From Paenibacillus sp. V4I7 (GTDB lineage: Bacteria > Bacillota > Bacilli > Paenibacillales > NBRC-103111), in assembly GCF_030817275.1 (NCBI RefSeq), contig NZ_JAUSZD010000002.1, positions 2,790,001-2,854,000 of the forward strand: DNA of 64,000 nt, given 5' to 3'. The notes below the pieces were generated by a model. That model made no database searches, had not been told where the DNA came from, and saw only the letters and a program-made list of their open reading frames with translations. Below, piece by piece: positions 7,785 through 16,351 of the stretch. Position 1 is the first letter of the stretch. The number at the start of each line of letters is the position of its first letter. Position numbers and translations under genes: made by a program.

Positions 7785-8270
7785 ATGGCTGATCGCGACG
7801 CTGAGGGTAAGGCTCTTGATTTAAGACTGATACGCGTTATAAATAACGCGATGAAAGTGCTGTTCGTAAGCTTAGAACGTGCCATTGACAGCTATGGTCT
7901 CAGTTTAGAAACCTTCCGAATTCTCGAGTTTCTTTACAATAAAGGTCCGCATTCCATCCAGATAATAAGCGATACTTTCTCGATTCCCAGCGGGAGTATC
8001 ACCTACGTGGTCGATAAGCTGGAGAAGAAGGGGTTCGTGGAACGGCTCCCCATCCCGGGTGATCGACGTAAAACAAATGTGGCATTGACCGGGGAAGGAC
8101 GACGTTACTTCGATAATATCTTCCCAAAGCATGTTCAAACGCTCTCCGACAATTTGTCCTTCGCAACGGACGGGGAGAAGCTCGAACTTATTCACGTGCT
8201 GAAGAAAATTGGATATGGTATCAAGAATCGTGAAGGCAATACGAATAATGATGGATCAGATTCTTTTTGA
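7785..8270 (+). CDS. MarR family transcriptional regulator
   Basis: 161 residues, 12 bases behind the pirin gene with GGGGGC upstream. SIQIISDTFSIPSGSITYVVDKLEKKGFVERLPIPGDRRKTNVALTG is a clear MarR winged helix-turn-helix with the DRR wing. The first helix forms part of the dimer interface. Such proteins usually repress their own operon and release DNA when a ligand binds or a cysteine is oxidised. No cysteine is visible here, so ligand control is more likely. The palindrome over the operon's -10 box is its probable target. Confidence 0.9.
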   Translation: MADRDAEGKALDLRLIRVINNAMKVLFVSLERAIDSYGLSLETFRILEFLYNKGPHSIQIISDTFSIPSGSITYVVDKLEKKGFVERLPIPGDRRKTNVALTGEGRRYFDNIFPKHVQTLSDNLSFATDGEKLELIHVLKKIGYGIKNREGNTNNDGSDSF

Positions 8271-8313
8271 AAGAAGGATTTTACTATAATTTTATATTTA
8301 GGGGGATTTGAAA

Positions 8314-9399
8314 ATGGAAATAGGTGTAGATACATTTGTCGAAACAACTCCGGATGTTAAAACGGGCAAGACAATAAGTCATGCGGAGCGGTTGCGTGAG
8401 GTTGTTGAAGAAATCGTCCTTGCCGATCAGGTTGGGTTGGATATATTTGGGGTCGGTGAGCATCATCGTAAGGAATTTGCGGATTCCGCTACTGTCGTTG
8501 TGCTGGCGGCAGCGGCGTCCATGACTAAAAGGATACGCTTAACCAGCTCGGTTACCGTGCTCTCTGCAGTTGATCCAGTACGTTTGTTTCAGCAATTTGC
8601 CACGCTCGATGGTATTTCAAATGGACGTGCTGAGATTATCGCGGGTCGAGGCTCTATGGTCGATGCGTTCCCATTGTTTGGTTATGATTTAAAAGACTAT
8701 GATGAGCTTTACGCGGAAAAATTGGAACTATTATTAAAAATAAGGGACTCGGAGAAGGTAACCTGGAAAGGAAAGCATCGATCGGCCATTACGAATCTGG
8801 GTGTGTATCCGCGTCCGGTTCAGAACTCTTTACCCGTATGGCTTGGCAGTGGGGGTAATGCGCAATCGGTAATACGAGCAGGGGAACTGGGACTGCCTCT
8901 TGTTTTGGCGATCATTGGCGGGAGCCCCTTGCAATTTGCTCCGCTCGTGCCGCTCTATAAGAACGCTGCTACTCGTGCAGGACATGATGCATCGAAATTA
9001 CCGATTGCCGTACACTCACTCGGGTTCATTGCGGAGAGTAACTCGCTTGCAGCCGAGAAGTATTTCCCACCCACTCAGGCAGTGTTTAATTCAATGAGTA
9101 AAGAGCGTGGTTGGGGACATTATAGCCGTTCACAATTCGATGCCTCATGCAGCCCAGAAGGCGCATTCTACGTAGGCGATCCCGAAACGGTGGCCAACAA
9201 AATTATTTATATGCAAAAACATTTAGGCTTCTCACGATTTTTCCTACATTTACCTGCCGGCACCATGCCACATGAGGATGTTATGAAAGCCATTGAACTA
9301 TTGGGAACGGAAGTCGCCCCGCGAGTTCGTGAAGAGGTCGCAAGATGGGAAGCTGAAGAAAAATTTTCTGATGATAATAACAGTCGACAAACCCTTTAG
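8314..9399 (+). CDS. LLM-class flavin-dependent oxidoreductase (luciferase-like monooxygenase)
   Basis: About 361 residues. FGVGEHHRKEFADSATVVVLAAAA, followed by IRLTSSVTVLSAVDPVRLFQQFATLDGISNGRAEI and the GRGS motif, defines the bacterial luciferase-like fold (family close to YtmO/YceB-type proteins). It uses reduced flavin and oxygen on an unknown substrate. ATG 8314 is preferred over an upstream TTG because GGGGG lies 8 bases ahead. It is probably cotranscribed with pirin and MarR and ends before the inverted repeats at 9426-9657. Confidence 0.9.
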   Translation: MEIGVDTFVETTPDVKTGKTISHAERLREVVEEIVLADQVGLDIFGVGEHHRKEFADSATVVVLAAAASMTKRIRLTSSVTVLSAVDPVRLFQQFATLDGISNGRAEIIAGRGSMVDAFPLFGYDLKDYDELYAEKLELLLKIRDSEKVTWKGKHRSAITNLGVYPRPVQNSLPVWLGSGGNAQSVIRAGELGLPLVLAIIGGSPLQFAPLVPLYKNAATRAGHDASKLPIAVHSLGFIAESNSLAAEKYFPPTQAVFNSMSKERGWGHYSRSQFDASCSPEGAFYVGDPETVANKIIYMQKHLGFSRFFLHLPAGTMPHEDVMKAIELLGTEVAPRVREEVARWEAEEKFSDDNNSRQTL

Positions 9400-9425
9400 A
9401 ATCAACATGATAATTTAAATTGATA

Positions 9426-9473
9426 TGACATAAAGTTCCCCTCAAACCTTAAAATAAGGGGAACTTTGTGTCA
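9426..9473. repeat. Inverted repeat after the monooxygenase gene
   Basis: TGACATAAAGTTCCCC (9426-9441) pairs with GGGGAACTTTGTGTCA (9458-9473) with one mismatch. The AAAGTTC core and TGTCA end resemble the second hairpin of family B. It may also terminate the upstream transcript. Confidence 0.7.
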
Positions 9474-9583
9474 CCATTAATGGGGAGTTTGTGTTAATGG
9501 ACAAATTAGAAACAGAGTAGAAGTTAATTTGAGTTCCTTTTCTTATTATTTTGACGGGGGACAAAAACATACGTTGATACGGA

Positions 9584-9657
9584 GCCGCGCTATGCGCGGC
9601 TTTTTCGTTTTATCAATGGAAGTTCTTGTCCCTTGATGAGGACAAGAACTTCCATTG
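9584..9657. repeat. Family B two-hairpin repeat
   Basis: GCCGCGC (9584-9590) TAT GCGCGGC (9594-9600) plus TTTTT, then CAATGGAAGTTCTTGTCC (9614-9631), which is a perfect 18-bp inverted match to 9640-9657. The order, spacing and GTTCTTGTC core are the same as at 6746. Confidence 0.85.
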
Positions 9658-10094
9658 TTTCCCGACTGAGGCTCAAAAGGGCTCTTCTTTAAAAGGCGTG
9701 TATATTATTTTAACTATCCAAAAGTTTAGTTTGTAAATAAAATACCATCATCCCATTTAAATTCACCATCGTTATGTCGCCAATATATACACGAAGATTC
9801 ATAGTTTAGATGGGGTGGGCTACCCGCCCTTAGAGTATCGCCGATAATTTGTTTTGAAAAATAAAGTAAAAACAGTAACGACAAACTTCAATGAGCATGA
9901 CTTTTGGCATAGAGCGTGAGATTTATCATGCTTTGGCGACCAAATGTTCTGCCTTTTTCTTTGTGAATACATGACTTTCCACAGATTTGCTTCCGTTCTT
10001 TTCTTGTTAAAATGCAAGTGTAAGAAAATAAAGAAGGATAAGTGAAAAACTAACGCGTTCATTCCGAGCGCCTAAAAAAAGGAGAGTGGATTTG
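9658..10094. other. Intergenic stretch with only a short decayed reading frame
   Basis: No intact gene is visible. On the minus strand, 9726 to about 9806 reads YWRHNDGEFKWDDGILFTN and a stop, which looks like the last residues of a lost protein. The rest is AT-rich with stops in every frame. Confidence 0.35.
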
Positions 10095-10202
10095 ATGCTT
10101 GTGAAAAAATCTAACTTGACGGTGCGATTAATCATTGTGTTTCTTCTCATTATTCTAACGGCTGGATCTTTTTTTGAAATTAATTGTTTTTTGAACAACT
10201 AA
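10095..10202 (+). CDS. Small hydrophobic peptide, 35 residues (possible N-terminal remnant)
   Basis: ATG 10095 is preceded by AAAGGAGAG (10078-10086) at a usable distance. The product has a lysine-rich start (MLVKKSNLTVR), one membrane segment (LIIVFLLIILTAGSFF) and ends CFLNN. It may be a genuine small membrane protein. It may also be the surviving first helix of a sensor or chemoreceptor, since such proteins commonly start this way. Confidence 0.35.
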   Translation: MLVKKSNLTVRLIIVFLLIILTAGSFFEINCFLNN

Positions 10203-10250
10203 TCCAGGGGAGGTACGATCCCCAATAGTACCACTTAGGTGAAGAAGAAA

Positions 10251-10717
10251 ATGAATTTTAAAAAAAGTAAATTATTTATGTTTACCATTGCCCTATTAGT
10301 CTTTATTGGTTATTCCTTTTACAGTTCATTTCAGAAAAAGGAAATAGCGAATGCTCAAGAGGTTTTAACTACAGTTAATGAAGATTCGAGCACGCCTTAC
10401 GAAACCGCTATTTTTGCGGGTGGTTGTTTCTGGCATATGGAAGAGTCTTTCGAAAAGCTTGACGGTGTCTTGCGTGTTAAAAGTGGTTATACGGGAGGAC
10501 ATAAGGAAAATCCCACCTATGCAGAAGAAAGCTGAAGTGGAACATCAGGATTATTACAAAAAAACCCCAATCAGCTACAAGATAAGTGAGCTCGGATCTG
10601 GTCGCTATATATTTTTGGATAAAACTTGGGGCAACGATAGGGAAGTGATAATTCCTGCAAAGATAGGTTCTAATAAAGATTTTAATAAGAAGGAAAATGT
10701 AGAGGAGTTAAGAACTC
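10251..10717 (+). pseudogene. msrA: Secreted methionine sulfoxide reductase MsrA (possibly MsrAB), internally deleted
   Basis: After an N-terminal membrane anchor ([20 protein letters not shown]), the frame reads [20 protein letters not shown] and [13 protein letters not shown], the catalytic start of MsrA with its GCFW cysteine. At about 10530 the frame jumps. Out of frame with the first part it continues EVEHQDYYKKTPISYK and ends FLDKTWG, the normal MsrA C-terminus. Roughly a hundred codons between them are missing. The last residues of the second frame run through the next gene's promoter. The enzyme repaired oxidised methionine and is now dead. Confidence 0.8.
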
Positions 10718-10754
10718 TTGGCAACTTATCAACTAGTAAGTTAGTATTTTGAAT
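10718..10754 (+). promoter_or_regulatory. Promoter with operator in the spacer, ahead of a decayed tetR
   Basis: TTGGCA (10718-10723) and TAGTAT (10742-10747) flank ACTTATCAACTAGTAAGT (10724-10741). That sequence differs at one base from the operator at 14454-14471. The ATG of the remnant is 8 bases past the -10 box, as in the intact paralogue. Confidence 0.65.
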
Positions 10755-10905
10755 ATGAAAAACAGAAATACACAAATTCTTGACCTATCGCTGGATCTGT
10801 TTCGCGAAAAAGGATATGTTGCAATTTAGTTATGACGATATATCTAAGCACTTAGGCGTTACAAAGGCAAGAATTCATTACCACTTCGAAAAAAGAAGCT
10901 AAATT
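10755..10905 (+). pseudogene. TetR-family regulator remnant, paralogue of the gene at 14484
   Basis: The sequence reads MKNRNTQILDLSLDLFREKGYVAI, then after one extra T in a TTT run (10825-10827) continues SYDDISKHLGVTKARIHYHFEK. This closely follows the DNA-binding domain of the TetR at 14484. The frame ends in A/T-rich sequence straight after the helix-turn-helix and the whole ligand-binding domain is gone. Confidence 0.85.
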
Positions 10906-10918
10906 TTTTTGAGACATA

Positions 10919-10936
10919 ATTTATCTATTAGTAAGT
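10919..10936. promoter_or_regulatory. TetR operator copy ahead of the decayed hydrolase
   Basis: ATTTATCTATTAGTAAGT differs at two positions from ACTTATCTACTAGTAAGT. It lies between the tetR remnant and the hydrolase pseudogene, just as the second operator lies ahead of the MFS gene at 15116. Confidence 0.65.
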
Positions 10937-11031
10937 AAAGTTGTTATATTGCCATTACGGCTTCTGTATTTCTTGATAAATACAGGAAATCATAATCCAA
11001 GTATATCAACTAGAAGGGTGGGATAAACACA

Positions 11032-11475
11032 ATGACACGAACTTTCAAGAGCATCGAATCGACCGCGGTCTGAACAGCATCTATGTTCGAGATTACGCGG
11101 GTACCGGACCTGCCTTTGTGCTAATGCACGGCTTTCCTGACAATTTGCATATTTACGATGATGTGGTTCCCTACCTGGTTGCAGGAGGAAGAAGAGTCGT
11201 CGTATTCGATTTCATTGGCTTTGGCGCTTCCGACAAACCAGCTGGAGCAAAATATAGCTTCGAGCAGCAATTAGGCGATCTCCATGCGGTAGTCGAAAGC
11301 TTGGGACTCGACAAAATCGTTCCGGTGGGCATGATTCATCCGGTCCCGCGGCGGTCAACTATGCGATCGAACATCCGGAGCATGTCGATTCCATTTGCCT
11401 ACTCAACCGGCCTGTCATTGGTTACAATTCGATATTCCGGAACAAGTCGCTACGGTTATGTTAGGAGACGCGTAA
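11032..11475 (+). pseudogene. Alpha/beta hydrolase, broken by indels and a deletion
   Basis: Read across frames it gives NFQEHRIDRGLNSIYVRDYAG, VLMHGFPDN (oxyanion region), VVFDFIGFGASDKP, and after an indel in GGG at 11327-11329, HDSSGPAAVNYAIEHP (nucleophile region, D instead of S) and a truncated tail FDIPEQVATVMLGDA. The nucleophile position HDSSGP resembles haloalkane-dehalogenase or epoxide-hydrolase-like members. An early indel at 11038-11042 separates ATG 11032 from the domain. It was probably the target gene of the decayed TetR. Confidence 0.75.
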
Positions 11476-11541
11476 GCAAATCCATGACTTATAATTTTTT
11501 TACACATTTTTTGGAAAAACTAAAAGGGAGAAAACAAGACG

Positions 11542-12354
11542 ATGAGTAAAGTATGGTTGATTACAGGAAGTTCGACAGGATTTGGGCGACAATTTGTGGA
11601 GCAGCTGCTTCAAGCAGGGGACAAAGTCGTCGCGACGGCGCGTAAACTTGAAGCTATTCAGGATTTTAAAAAAATGGCACCGGATCGTGTTCACCTTGCT
11701 GCCATGGACGTTACAAACAAGGGTCAAATTGAATCCGCTGTTCAAGAAGCCGTTGACGTTTTCGGTAAAATCGATATTGTTGTGAATAATGCCGGATACG
11801 GGCTGTTCGGCATGCTGGAAGAGTATACGGATGAACAGATCCGGAAGCAGTTCGACGTCAACGTGTTCGGTGTACTGGACGTCATTCGAGCGACCCTCCC
11901 CGTCTTTAAACGTCAAGGATCGGGACATTTCGTTAATTTTTCATCGTTCTTCGGAACCTGGTCCATGCCTCCGTACAGCCTGTACGCTGCATCCAAGTTT
12001 GCCGTCGAAGGCTTCTCCGAAGCATTCGAGAAAGAGTTCGCAAGCTTCGGAATCAAGACGACGATTGTTGAGCCTGCCGTGTTCGCTACCGAGTTTCTGG
12101 GTAACTCGCTGGAGCAGACTGAGAAGAAACAAGAATATGCTCACCTGTATGAAGCATATGAGAAAGGAATATCGAACATCAAGATCGGAGACCCAGCAAA
12201 AGCAGTGGAATTGATCATTTCTGTTATAAAAAGCGATCATTCGCCGCTTCGCTTGGCCGTTGGCTCACAAGCGGCATATACGATTCGCGAAGCCTATACC
12301 AAGCGGCTTGAAGAGGTTAATACATGGTGGGAGCGTTCGGCTGAAGCGGACTAA
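11542..12354 (+). CDS. Short-chain dehydrogenase/reductase (SDR), classical type
   Basis: 270 residues with the NAD(P)-binding TGSSTGFG (residues 9-16), NNAG (82-85), a serine near 134-135 and YAASK with catalytic Y148 and K152. The C-terminal half resembles oxidoreductases acting on hydrophobic alcohols or ketones, but the substrate is unknown. GGGAG precedes ATG 11542. It is the only intact gene in the stretch from 10.2 to 14.4 kb. A good terminator follows at 12431. Confidence 0.9.
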   Translation: MSKVWLITGSSTGFGRQFVEQLLQAGDKVVATARKLEAIQDFKKMAPDRVHLAAMDVTNKGQIESAVQEAVDVFGKIDIVVNNAGYGLFGMLEEYTDEQIRKQFDVNVFGVLDVIRATLPVFKRQGSGHFVNFSSFFGTWSMPPYSLYAASKFAVEGFSEAFEKEFASFGIKTTIVEPAVFATEFLGNSLEQTEKKQEYAHLYEAYEKGISNIKIGDPAKAVELIISVIKSDHSPLRLAVGSQAAYTIREAYTKRLEEVNTWWERSAEAD

Positions 12355-12430
12355 TCCGCGAAATGGAGAGATATGCTTAGATAACTTTAAAAAGGTTACT
12401 GTAAGGCGGTTATGTATACCCTAAGAAGCC

Positions 12431-12466
12431 GAAGCTTGACTGATTGTCCTGGTCAAGCTTCGTTTT
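12431..12466 (+). terminator. Rho-independent terminator of the SDR gene
   Basis: GAAGCTTGAC (12431-12440) pairs perfectly with GTCAAGCTTC (12452-12461), followed by TTTT. Confidence 0.85.
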
Positions 12467-12516
12467 GTTCAACTTTCGTCAGACAAACATGGAGTTGTAT
12501 GATAAGGGAGTTATAG

Positions 12517-13736
12517 ATGATGTTGAAAGTAACGGATATCGTATGGAAGAATCCTCTTTCGTTGAGATGGCTTTTCGGGCTGAAGCTCATATTTGATTTA
12601 GTCCTGACTGGGATGTTTTATTTTGAAAACTCGATTGCGATCTTTTGGAGACTAAGTTTTATTATATTTTCCTTGATGGTTTTCCTTTTCGTTTATCTAT
12701 TTTACTCCAGCATGAAAAAGCATTGGCTATTACACCTCCTGATCATCGATTTCTTGGTATCCGCTTCTTATGGCTATGTTTATATCGGCGGCAAATTCCC
12801 CAATCATCTATTTATTGGAATTACGGCTTTAGCCATTTTCATGTTTGTAAAGAATACCCGAGTGCTCATCATCTCTGGTATATTATTACTATTACTCTAT
12901 ATCGTTACGATGGGCAGCATTGATTGGTATTTGTATCAACGGTTGATGAAACAAGCTATTTTATTTCCTCTTCGTTCATTGTATTCGCATGTATTGTGAG
13001 CTCTTTGATTAATTTCCATCAAAGGGCACGTATGGATACAATGCAACTGTATGCACAATTGATGCAATCCCACGAGCGGCTGCAGGAGTATGCACTCCAA
13101 ACGGAGGAATGGGCAGCCGCAAGGGAAAGAGTGAGAATTGCACGGGATATTCATGATACGGTTGGTCATAAACTGACGGCATTGTTGGTTCAAATGCAAG
13201 TGGCTCGCAAGCTAAGCAGGCTGGATTCTTTACGCAGTGAGCAAGCCTACTTGGAATCTGAGGATTTAATTAGATCTGCCTTGCAAGAGGTACGTCTATC
13301 CGTAAGGGCTATACGAGACGAGTCTATTACATCTACTTCTTTAAATGAAAGCCTTACCAGCTTAGCAGAAGAGTTTACCAAATTTGCAAAGGTTCATACT
13401 GTTCTTGAAGTCGAAGGTACACCCGTTGCCCTCCCGGGCGATCTTCAATTGACGGCTTATCGAATTGTACAGGAATCCCTTACCAATGCTCAGAAGCATG
13501 GCCATGCGACCAATATTGTCATTTTGTTGACCTATGCCGAAACCGGATTTTCTCTAAGCATACGTAATGACGGGGAGCTGCCTGCCGAACTGAAGCCGGG
13601 GTTTGGTTTGATAAATTTGCAAGAAAGGGTGAAGGAGTGGAACGGAGAAGTGCATTTTAGGATGGATCAGAAGACAGGCTTTGCTGTTGAAGTTAAGCTT
13701 CCTTATTCTAAAACGGAAATGGAGCGACAAAATTGA
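12517..13736 (+). pseudogene. NarL-type sensor histidine kinase, split by a one-base frameshift
   Basis: The first frame (to 12999) encodes about five or six membrane segments. The second carries the HisKA_3 motif ARERVRIARDIHDTVGHKLTALL and an HATPase region (LTAYRIVQESLTNAQKHG and GFGLINLQERV). The frames join at about 12942-12945 if one G is added to a GG run, reading YLYQRLDETSYFISS. This is the kinase layout of LiaS/DesK-like systems. It overlaps the response regulator start (ATTGAAAA at 13733). Either the gene is inactivated or the assembly lacks a base. Confidence 0.85.
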
Positions 13737-14394
13737 AAATCCTGATTGTCGACGATCAGCGGCTCATGAGAGAGGGTCTTGCGACCATCATAGGTTTAGA
13801 GCCGGGTATGGAAGTGGTTGGAACTGCCGAGGATGGGAGAGATGCCTATTCGAAAGTAATCGAATGGGAACCGGATGTAGTGTTGATGGATATTCGAATG
13901 CCAGGAATGGACGGCATGGAAGGAACAGAATTGATCCTCAAGCACTTTCCGGAGACGAAGGTATTGATTCTGACCACTTCGATGACGCGGAACTCATTAT
14001 GAAAGTATTAGAGAAAGGCGTTCATGGATACTTATTGAAGGATATGCCATCGAAGGCGATCATCAGTGCGATTCAGTCGGTGTACAGTGGAGGGACGGTG
14101 CTTCAACACGATATCACGGCGATGCTGCTCAAAGAATTAAAAAAAATGTCGGATTGGAGCCCGGAACAGGCACACCCATTAAGTAAAAATGAGCCGGATG
14201 AGTTGGGACTATTGACTGAACGAGAGAAAGATGTACTCGCATTATTGGGTCAAGGGCTCAATAATAAAGAAATAGCAGGCTTGCTGTATCTTACGGAAGG
14301 TACCGTGAAAAATCACGTTTCCAATCTGATAGCGAAGCTAGGGCTACGCGACAGGACACAAGCAGCCGTATTTTCCGTACGTCATCTTTTATAG
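13733..14394 (+). pseudogene. NarL/LuxR-type response regulator, split by a one-base frameshift
   Basis: TTG 13733 starts KILIVDDQRLMREGLATII and reaches VVLMDIRMPGMDGMEG (phospho-acceptor aspartate). The frame breaks at TTC 13978-13980. Adding one T restores TTFDDAELIMKVLEKGVHGYLLKD, and the second frame ends with a LuxR helix-turn-helix (LTEREKDVLALLGQGLNNKEIAGLLYLTEGTVKNHVSNL). It is the partner of the kinase just upstream. Both partners being broken by a single homopolymer base is notable. The target genes are not evident. Confidence 0.85.
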
Positions 14395-14448
14395 CGATAT
14401 TATAATGGAATCATTAACTCGCGGGGGGAGAATTCTGCTCCATTAGGC

Positions 14449-14477
14449 TTGACACTTATCTACTAGTAAGTTATATT
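14449..14477 (+). promoter_or_regulatory. Self-regulated leaderless promoter of tetR
   Basis: TTGACA (14449-14454), a 17-base spacer and TATATT (14472-14477). ACTTATCTACTAGTAAGT (14454-14471) fills the spacer. The ATG at 14484 lies 7 bases after the -10 box, where transcription should start, and no ribosome binding site is present. Confidence 0.8.
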
Positions 14478-14483
14478 ACAGCT

Positions 14484-15041
14484 ATGGAAAATCGAAAAAC
14501 ACAAATATTAAACCTAGCGCTAAAACTTATTCGAGAAAAAGGTTATGTTGCCATAAGTTATGATGATCTGTCTAAGCAATTGGGCGTAACCAAGGCAAGC
14601 ATTCATTATCATTTTGAAAAAAAGGAGGATTTAGGTGTTGCCGTTATCGAGCGGATACAACAAAATTTAGAGAATTACTTACTATTTATTAATAATTCTA
14701 CGATGACAGTAGAAGAGAAGCTTATGCATTTCATTGCTAGACAAATTGAAATATGCGGGGAAGGGATATGTCCAATATCATCTCTACAATCTGATTTTGT
14801 ATCCTTACCAGATATTATTAGACAAAAGGTACAGGAGGTAAGTCAGTTTGAAATAAAGGTTTTAATAAGTATTCTTACAGAAGGGTATAATGAAGATATC
14901 GTTCAAAAATCAGAAGAGGTTGAAGCACTAGCTTATACCATTCTGTCATGTATAAAAGGTGCTCTGCAATATAAACGAACATTGGGGAAGGATGTAGTAT
15001 CCCAAGTTCTGAATCAGATAAACCGTCTTATTAAAAGTTAA
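14484..15041 (+). CDS. TetR family transcriptional repressor
   Basis: 185 residues. The N-terminal domain (QILNLALKLIREKGYVAIS, then LSKQLGVTKASIHYHFEKKEDLG) is a textbook TetR helix-turn-helix. The rest is the helical ligand-binding and dimer domain, with a cysteine pair region near EICGEGICP. The promoter geometry implies a leaderless mRNA. The same 18-base operator lies in its promoter and ahead of the MFS gene, so it most likely represses itself and that transporter. The remnant at 10755 is a close relative. Confidence 0.92.
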   Translation: MENRKTQILNLALKLIREKGYVAISYDDLSKQLGVTKASIHYHFEKKEDLGVAVIERIQQNLENYLLFINNSTMTVEEKLMHFIARQIEICGEGICPISSLQSDFVSLPDIIRQKVQEVSQFEIKVLISILTEGYNEDIVQKSEEVEALAYTILSCIKGALQYKRTLGKDVVSQVLNQINRLIKS

Positions 15042-15063
15042 AGGCGGTTTATCTATGAATATT

Positions 15064-15081
15064 ACTTATCTACTAGTAAGT
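15064..15081. promoter_or_regulatory. Second TetR operator, ahead of the MFS gene
   Basis: ACTTATCTACTAGTAAGT is identical to the operator in the tetR promoter at 14454-14471. It overlaps a possible -10 box TAAAAT (15081-15086). The -35 region is weak. Confidence 0.85.
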
Positions 15082-15115
15082 AAAATAATGAAAGTAAGAA
15101 GGGGAAATTACTAAA

Positions 15116-16294
15116 ATGAAAAGAATGCTTTGGGTTGTTCTTATGATGTCCTGTGGAGCTACGTTTATTTCCTCATTATTCCCTTTGTATGGGGAGCATT
15201 ATAAGCTGAGTAGTTTGGAAATCACCATTTTGTTCGCCGTATATGCCGCTATCCTGCTGCCGACCTTGCTTGTTGTGGGCGCCAGAGGGAGCGCCTGGGG
15301 GTTGAAAAGGGTTCTTCGCTTCAGTATATGGGTTTCCATCGCATCGACGTTACTCTTTATAGGGAGTTTCAACGTATGGATGCTCTATGCGGCAAGGATC
15401 TTGGAAGGCATCGCCTATGGTGCTTTTACAGGTACTGCTAGCGCTTTTTTATTAAAACAAACCTCACACGATAAAGTGGGTACAGCAATTAAGTTATCGG
15501 GAGTAATCGTAAACATCGGTTTTGGCCTTGGCCCAGCTATTTCAGGCTTAATTGTGCAATATATGCATTTTCAGCCTCTTCGTTTGCCATATTGGTTTCT
15601 GCTCGGCATGTTATTGAGTTCCTTGGTATTTCTGGAAATGTTACCGAAGCGCGAAGATTCCCAAGCACAGAAACCGGCTAAAACTAAAATTTCGCTTGGT
15701 GTTCCCGAAAATATTCGTTCCCAGTTCTTGTCTTTTATTGGACTTCCGATTTTTATTCTTTTCACGTTAGGTGGAAGTGTGTTTTCTCTTATTCCATCTT
15801 TCGTTAAGAATGTTATTCACACCACCAATCTCTCTATTTCCGGGTTGTTAATATTGGTGCTTCTAGGCGGGGGGGCCTTGATGCAGTTCTTTCCTTGGCC
15901 GCGTAATCCCGTTACACGGATGCGTATAGGAATCCTATTTCTTGCCATTGGATCGTGGATTGTTGTTATTTCTGGTCAGACAGCGAGTTTATTTTTGCTT
16001 TGGACCGGCATATTCATTCAAGCAATTGGCGCCGGATGGACGTTTCAAGTTTCTTTAAGATTTGCCAGCCAGTTGCCGAAGCCGGAAGAACGTCCGCGAG
16101 TCATTTCGGCATTTTATTTCTATGCATACTCAGGATTCATTGTTCCCCCTGTTGGCGTCGGAGTGCTGACTCAATTTTTTAGTTTAAACTTCTCGTTGAT
16201 TCTTCTAAATTTGTTTGCTGCGCTAATGGTTATCTATGTGTTAATTTATTCAGTCAAATTTAATCGTTTTTATTCTAAAGGTATATCACAATAA
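15116..16294 (+). CDS. MFS transporter (drug-efflux type)
   Basis: 392 residues with about twelve membrane segments. The first loop carries VVGARGSAWGLKRVLRFS, corresponding to the MFS motif A region, and ARILEGIAYGAFTGTASAFLL resembles the motif B/C helices of drug:H+ antiporters. The substrate is unknown. GAAGGGGAAAT lies ahead of ATG 15116. It sits directly downstream of tetR with the same operator ahead of both, which strongly suggests inducible efflux of the compound sensed by that TetR. Confidence 0.88.
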   Translation: MKRMLWVVLMMSCGATFISSLFPLYGEHYKLSSLEITILFAVYAAILLPTLLVVGARGSAWGLKRVLRFSIWVSIASTLLFIGSFNVWMLYAARILEGIAYGAFTGTASAFLLKQTSHDKVGTAIKLSGVIVNIGFGLGPAISGLIVQYMHFQPLRLPYWFLLGMLLSSLVFLEMLPKREDSQAQKPAKTKISLGVPENIRSQFLSFIGLPIFILFTLGGSVFSLIPSFVKNVIHTTNLSISGLLILVLLGGGALMQFFPWPRNPVTRMRIGILFLAIGSWIVVISGQTASLFLLWTGIFIQAIGAGWTFQVSLRFASQLPKPEERPRVISAFYFYAYSGFIVPPVGVGVLTQFFSLNFSLILLNLFAALMVIYVLIYSVKFNRFYSKGISQ

Positions 16295-16316
16295 TCACCA
16301 CCCTGAATGAAATGGG

Positions 16317-16345
16317 TTGACACACTATCTACTAAAAGGTAGAAT
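16317..16345 (+). promoter_or_regulatory. Self-regulated leaderless promoter of the second tetR
   Basis: TTGACA (16317-16322), a 17-base spacer and TAGAAT (16340-16345). The operator CTATCTACTAAAAGGTAG (16325-16342) covers the spacer and the start of the -10 box. ATG 16352 is 7 bases past the -10 box and no ribosome binding site is seen. Confidence 0.8.
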
Positions 16346-16351
16346 ACAAAC

